The notes below the pieces were generated by a model, which had not been told where the DNA came from, did no database searches, and saw nothing but the letters and a program-made list of their open reading frames with translations. DNA of 18,151 nt from Bacteroidetes bacterium UBA4009. GTDB taxonomy: Bacteria; Bacteroidota; Bacteroidia; NS11-12g; UBA9320. The stretch lies in the NCBI GenBank assembly GCA_002384205.1, contig DGBH01000177.1:1-18151 (forward strand), read 5' to 3'. Each line of letters begins with the position of its first letter. Position 1 is the first letter of the stretch. The translations under genes and the position numbers were made by a program. This document shows, in pieces, positions 15,341 through 18,151 of this stretch.

Positions 15341-15348
15341 CAAAAATA
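15341..15348 (-). promoter_or_regulatory. putative -7 promoter box for the ubiE operon
   Basis: TATTTTTG on the minus strand matches TAnnTTTG and ends 15 nt before the preferred ubiE ATG. No good -33 element is seen. This is the only plausible promoter before the eight-gene run. Confidence 0.4.
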
Positions 15349-15354
15349 AGGTTT

Positions 15355-15390
15355 AAGGTTGAATGATTAAGGATCAAGGTTGTGTGATTA
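15355..15390. repeat. two imperfect 15-bp direct repeats, 21-bp period
   Basis: AAGGTTGAATGATTA (15355-15369) and AAGGTTGTGTGATTA (15376-15390) differ at two positions and are spaced 21 bp start to start, about two helical turns. A partial third copy, AAGGTTT, precedes them at 15348-15354. They lie upstream of the ubiE -7 box in the divergent ubiE/engB interval. They may be binding sites for a regulator; nothing in the window tests this. Confidence 0.5.
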
Positions 15391-15440
15391 TACATTTAGG
15401 AACATGTAAAAAGTTATAAAGTTTTTTTTACTGGATTGGT

Positions 15441-15468
15441 TTAAACGTAAAGGTAGACTTTAACTTAA
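15441..15468. repeat. near-palindrome upstream of the engB promoter box
   Basis: TTAA-3nt-TAAAG-GTAGA-CTTTA-2nt-TTAA forms a two-part inverted repeat ending 10 nt before the engB -7 box. Because the sequence is AT-rich, it could be an operator or could be chance. Confidence 0.35.
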
Positions 15469-15477
15469 TCTTAAAAC

Positions 15478-15485
15478 TACATTTG
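15478..15485 (+). promoter_or_regulatory. putative -7 promoter box for engB
   Basis: TACATTTG matches TAnnTTTG on the plus strand and ends only 4 nt before the engB GTG codon. Transcription starting at the usual distance would begin at or next to the start codon, giving a leaderless or nearly leaderless message. No -33 TTG is seen at the normal spacing. Confidence 0.4.
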
Positions 15486-15489
15486 CAAA

Positions 15490-16086
15490 GTGAATTTCGG
15501 AAAGGCAAAATTTTTCAGAAGCTACAGTCATGTAGATCAAATAAAAGACAGTAAAACTCCAGAGTTTGCTTTTATAGGTAGAAGTAATGTAGGTAAAAGC
15601 TCTCTTATTAATGCAATGACCATGAAAAGGGATATGGCAAAAACAAGTGCTAAACCGGGTAAAACGCAACTTATTAATTTTTTTAATATTGAGCACCACC
15701 TTAGCCTTGTAGATTTACCAGGTTATGGATACGCCAAAGTTTCCAAAAAACTACGCGAACAATTTGAGGGACTTATTACGGAATACCTTATCCAAAGTGA
15801 GAATCTCTTTATCGTATTCGTACTTATAGATGCGGCTATTCCTCCTCAACGAATTGACTTAGAATTTTTAGAGTGGTGTGGTTCCAATAAAGTACCCGTG
15901 GGTATTGTTTTTACCAAAACGGATAAGAAAAAACCCAAAGAAACAGAGGCCAATATGCGTGCTTTTGAAGCGCAATTAGACTTGTATTTTGAAGAATTAC
16001 CCGTAACCTTTGAGACCAGTGCAAGCACAAAACACGGTGTAGAAACACTTGGAGCGTGGATCGCAGAGCAAGTAGGATTAGAATAA
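15490..16086 (+). CDS. engB: ribosome biogenesis GTPase EngB (YihA/YsxC)
   Basis: A 198-residue GTPase needed for late assembly of the large ribosomal subunit. All G motifs are visible: G1 GRSNVGKSS (30-38), the PGKTQ switch with T59, G3 DLPG (75-78), G4 TKTD (142-145) and G5 SAS (177-179). The GTG at 15490 aligns with the usual EngB start (the MNFGKAKFFRSYSHVDQ region precedes the G domain as in homologues), and no in-frame ATG exists before the P-loop. A -7-like box sits almost on top of the start. The RluE-like gene follows 13 nt downstream in the same operon. Confidence 0.95.
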   Translation: MNFGKAKFFRSYSHVDQIKDSKTPEFAFIGRSNVGKSSLINAMTMKRDMAKTSAKPGKTQLINFFNIEHHLSLVDLPGYGYAKVSKKLREQFEGLITEYLIQSENLFIVFVLIDAAIPPQRIDLEFLEWCGSNKVPVGIVFTKTDKKKPKETEANMRAFEAQLDLYFEELPVTFETSASTKHGVETLGAWIAEQVGLE

Positions 16087-16099
16087 TGCATTGCTGTAA

Positions 16100-16690
16100 A
16101 TGTCTAGTGTAATTCATCAGCATTTCATAATACATAAGCCCTACGGTTATCTTTCGCAGTTTGTGCATAATATGAGCAAGCGAAAAAACAAAAAACTGCT
16201 GGGAGAATTAGGAGATTTTCCGGAACAAACCATGGCTATTGGGCGATTAGACGAAAACTCAGAAGGCCTACTCTTACTTACGACGGATGGCACGGTAAGC
16301 GAGTATATACGAAGTAACTCGATCGAAAAAGAATATCATGTAGAAGTCGCAGGCATCCCGACAGAGCAATCAATAAAGACATTACAAGAAGGTGTTTTGC
16401 TTGCCGTAGAAGGTGTTCCTTATACTACAAAACCTTGTCAAGCACGAAGGCTAAAAACGCCACCTACCTTCGAGACTCCACTTCGAAAAGTGCGCGGTGA
16501 AAGTCATGGACCTAGCAGTTGGATCAGCATAATCCTTACCGAAGGAAAGAATAGACAGGTACGTAAAATGACAGCAGCTGTTGGCTTTCCTACGCTTCGC
16601 TTAGTACGGGTAAGAATTGGCCATCTGGTCTTAGGAAGCATGAAATCAGGAGAAGTAATGGAGGTGAAATCTCTTCTAGTGAATAAATAA
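16100..16690 (+). CDS. rluE: RsuA/RluE-type rRNA pseudouridine synthase
   Basis: A 196-residue pseudouridine synthase of the RsuA/RluB/E/F family, without an S4 domain. The opening HKPYGYLSQF and the short length fit RluE, which in E. coli modifies U2457 of 23S rRNA; target identity here is by similarity only. The catalytic Asp is D51 in GRLDENSEGLLLLT, and the conserved basic motif NRQVRKM is present near the C-terminus. It is co-directional with engB, so both genes of this small operon act on the ribosome. The message ends in a 39-nt gap to the convergent peptidase gene; no hairpin is evident there. Confidence 0.88.
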   Translation: MSSVIHQHFIIHKPYGYLSQFVHNMSKRKNKKLLGELGDFPEQTMAIGRLDENSEGLLLLTTDGTVSEYIRSNSIEKEYHVEVAGIPTEQSIKTLQEGVLLAVEGVPYTTKPCQARRLKTPPTFETPLRKVRGESHGPSSWISIILTEGKNRQVRKMTAAVGFPTLRLVRVRIGHLVLGSMKSGEVMEVKSLLVNK

Positions 16691-16729
16691 TTCGCTTGGA
16701 CTAAGACAAATTAGCTCAAACTATTTCCC

Positions 16730-18151
16730 TTATTCTACCATAATTCTCTTTATATCATAAGCCAAATTATCGGTAACTACGCCCACAAAGTAAGTACCGC
16801 CCGCTAGCATAGAAATATCAATCTTCTTTTCGTTAGATCGCCCTTTTAACTTTTCGGTAAGTACCACTTGTCCTTGTATATTGGTAATTTCTAAGAAACA
16901 ACAATCGTGTTTATCTGCAAAAACTATATTTAGTTCTTCACTCGCAGGATTAGGGAACACCGAAAATTCAGCCTTATTGTTATGTATTCTTTTTGTATTT
17001 GCTAACTTACTATCATACATGGCTAGCGCATACTGACCTCGTTTTAAGTTGCTAATAGAAATGGTGCCACGCTTGTCAAAAAGGGAACCCATATTTTTGG
17101 TGTAATCCGAAGCAACCGACCAAGCAACTCCAGCATGTGGTCTGAATAGCAATACCAAGCTATCCTCGGTAATCTTTATTAGGTCATTATCTAAGTATCC
17201 ATAATCTACAGACATAGAAACTAATCCGCTGTAAATAATTTCTGAGGATAACGAAGTACCTTCTGGCCAAATACCATCTACAGTCCAATAACGTTGACGG
17301 TTAATTACCGCACCCTTGGGTACTCCAAAAGTGCCATCGGCGGGAGCCCAATGATGTTCTATCCTAAGCAACGCAGAATCTGACGTTGAGCTGGTAAAAT
17401 TAATTTTGTTCATTAATGCTTGCGGCATAGCAACTGTGCCACTCACCTTTAGCACGGACCACTCTGTGGTTACCGCGTCGCTTATCTTATCATCAAAATC
17501 AAAGGACCAAAACACCGGCTCAAACGGACAATCCACCTCTAGTATCTGCTCCTTTTGATTAATTACCACATTCACATCATATCGCTGCCAATCTTCTGAA
17601 AATGCGGAAATCGTAACATTAACCCCGGTATATATTTCGGTATTAAATCGAGGTGTTTGTTTTACGTGAACATCGTAATTCGTTCCGTTGTCTTGAACCC
17701 ACAAATCGAAATGGGCAAATCCCGGTTTTTTTATCCATTGCATGAAAAATCCACTCAGATCAAGTGAAGTGTGTTGCTGAAAAGAAGCTAGCATGTCTTC
17801 TGTACTTACATCTTTCAATTTATAAGTTGACTGAAAAGCAGCACACGCTTCAAAGAACGCTTCATCACCCATAAACCCTCTTAAAGTGTGCACCATATCA
17901 GCTCCCTTATTATAAACATGTCGGCCATATGTATTGGCGTGATCAATACCACTTACCGGTAGAATAGCGCCATCTTGTACGTGCGCAAATTGTAGAACGG
18001 ATCTATGATTGGCTTCGATATCTTCATCATATTTATTCTTACCATAGACCGCTTCCAAAAAAATACGCTCTGAGTACGAAGCCCAGCCTTCATTAAGCCA
18101 CATATCTTCTGGGGTACGACAAGTTATGGTATTACCCCACCAGTGGTGAGC
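16730..18151 (-). CDS. secreted M1-family aminopeptidase with type IX sorting domain, C-terminal part
   Basis: The last 473 residues of a zinc metallopeptidase; the N-terminus, including most of HExxH, lies beyond the right edge. The window opens at the second zinc His: AHHWWGN is followed after 18 residues by the Glu of WLNEGWASY, the M1 spacing HExxH-x18-E. The catalytic Tyr is in VYNKGA (about residue 80 of the visible part). Beta-rich regions follow, and about residues 396-473 form a type IX secretion C-terminal sorting domain (FSVFPNPASEELNI, then ITNIQGQVV, MLAGGTYFVGV, ending KRIMVE). The protein is therefore predicted to be exported through the system that needs PorT, GldD and GldE. 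An upstream M17 (18101-18103) is not the true start. Confidence 0.92.
   Translation of the reverse strand, partial: AHHWWGNTITCRTPEDMWLNEGWASYSERIFLEAVYGKNKYDEDIEANHRSVLQFAHVQDGAILPVSGIDHANTYGRHVYNKGADMVHTLRGFMGDEAFFEACAAFQSTYKLKDVSTEDMLASFQQHTSLDLSGFFMQWIKKPGFAHFDLWVQDNGTNYDVHVKQTPRFNTEIYTGVNVTISAFSEDWQRYDVNVVINQKEQILEVDCPFEPVFWSFDFDDKISDAVTTEWSVLKVSGTVAMPQALMNKINFTSSTSDSALLRIEHHWAPADGTFGVPKGAVINRQRYWTVDGIWPEGTSLSSEIIYSGLVSMSVDYGYLDNDLIKITEDSLVLLFRPHAGVAWSVASDYTKNMGSLFDKRGTISISNLKRGQYALAMYDSKLANTKRIHNNKAEFSVFPNPASEELNIVFADKHDCCFLEITNIQGQVVLTEKLKGRSNEKKIDISMLAGGTYFVGVVTDNLAYDIKRIMVE

Noticed and set aside
15348..15390. AAGGTT repeats as a possible CRISPR fragment
   Set aside because: Units are short and imperfect with 6-nt gaps, there are no spacers of CRISPR length, and no cas genes are in the window.
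15846..16168. Two minus-strand open frames opposite engB and the rluE start
   Set aside because: They are shadows of the real coding frames; neither has family features.
16691..16729. Search for a bidirectional terminator between rluE and the convergent peptidase gene
   Set aside because: I find no stem of useful length in this gap; the same holds for the gap at 8843-8855.
1..18151. A mobile element, defence island or biosynthetic cluster
   Set aside because: No transposase, integrase, restriction, toxin-antitoxin or synthase genes are seen, and base composition looks even; the content is core operons.

Overview
The window looks like chromosome from a low-GC member of the Bacteroidota, most likely the Flavobacteriales. 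The evidence is the gliding/type IX secretion genes gldE, gldD and porT/sprT, a secreted peptidase with a type IX C-terminal sorting domain, an NqrA-type sodium-pumping NADH dehydrogenase, several TAnnTTTG-type -7 promoter boxes, and the near absence of Shine-Dalgarno sequences. Most genes are housekeeping genes in tightly packed operons. I see no rRNA, tRNA, insertion sequence, prophage or CRISPR array.

Left part, 1-5277, all minus strand. Read in the direction of transcription: an HU-family protein, a membrane-anchored TPR protein, a 30-residue very basic protein of the AURKAIP1/COX24 (bS22/mS38-like) type, ribonuclease E/G and the 23S rRNA methyltransferase RlmH. Next comes a 92-residue basic protein of unknown function with its own -7 box and a strong terminator, then an MFS transporter, and finally the 5' part of nqrA, which runs off the left edge.

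Middle, 5301-8842, plus strand: mutY, ssb, gldE and gldD form one operon, divergent from HU. It joins DNA repair and replication genes to two gliding-motility genes.

Right-middle, 15325-8856, minus strand: a compact run of eight genes, ubiE/menG, porT/sprT, tgt, a four-helix-bundle (S23/IVP-like) protein, an LptF/LptG-type permease, truB, ribF and a secreted M23 peptidase with a LysM domain. Most junctions overlap by 1-35 nt, so translational coupling is likely. Divergent from it, 15490-16690, are engB and an RluE-like pseudouridine synthase on the plus strand. The right edge, 16730-18151 (minus), is the C-terminal part of an M1-family aminopeptidase ending in a type IX sorting domain.

Functionally the window mixes RNA modification and ribosome work (rlmH, rng, bS22-like, tgt, truB, rluE, engB), envelope biogenesis (LptG-like, M23/LysM), respiration (ubiE, nqrA) and type IX secretion/gliding (gldD, gldE, porT, with a likely cargo protein). 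I do not see a clearly new multi-gene system. The least explained pieces are the 92-residue basic protein, the four-helix-bundle gene inserted between tgt and lptG, the near-palindromes and repeats around nqrA and engB, and an engB promoter that would give an almost leaderless message.
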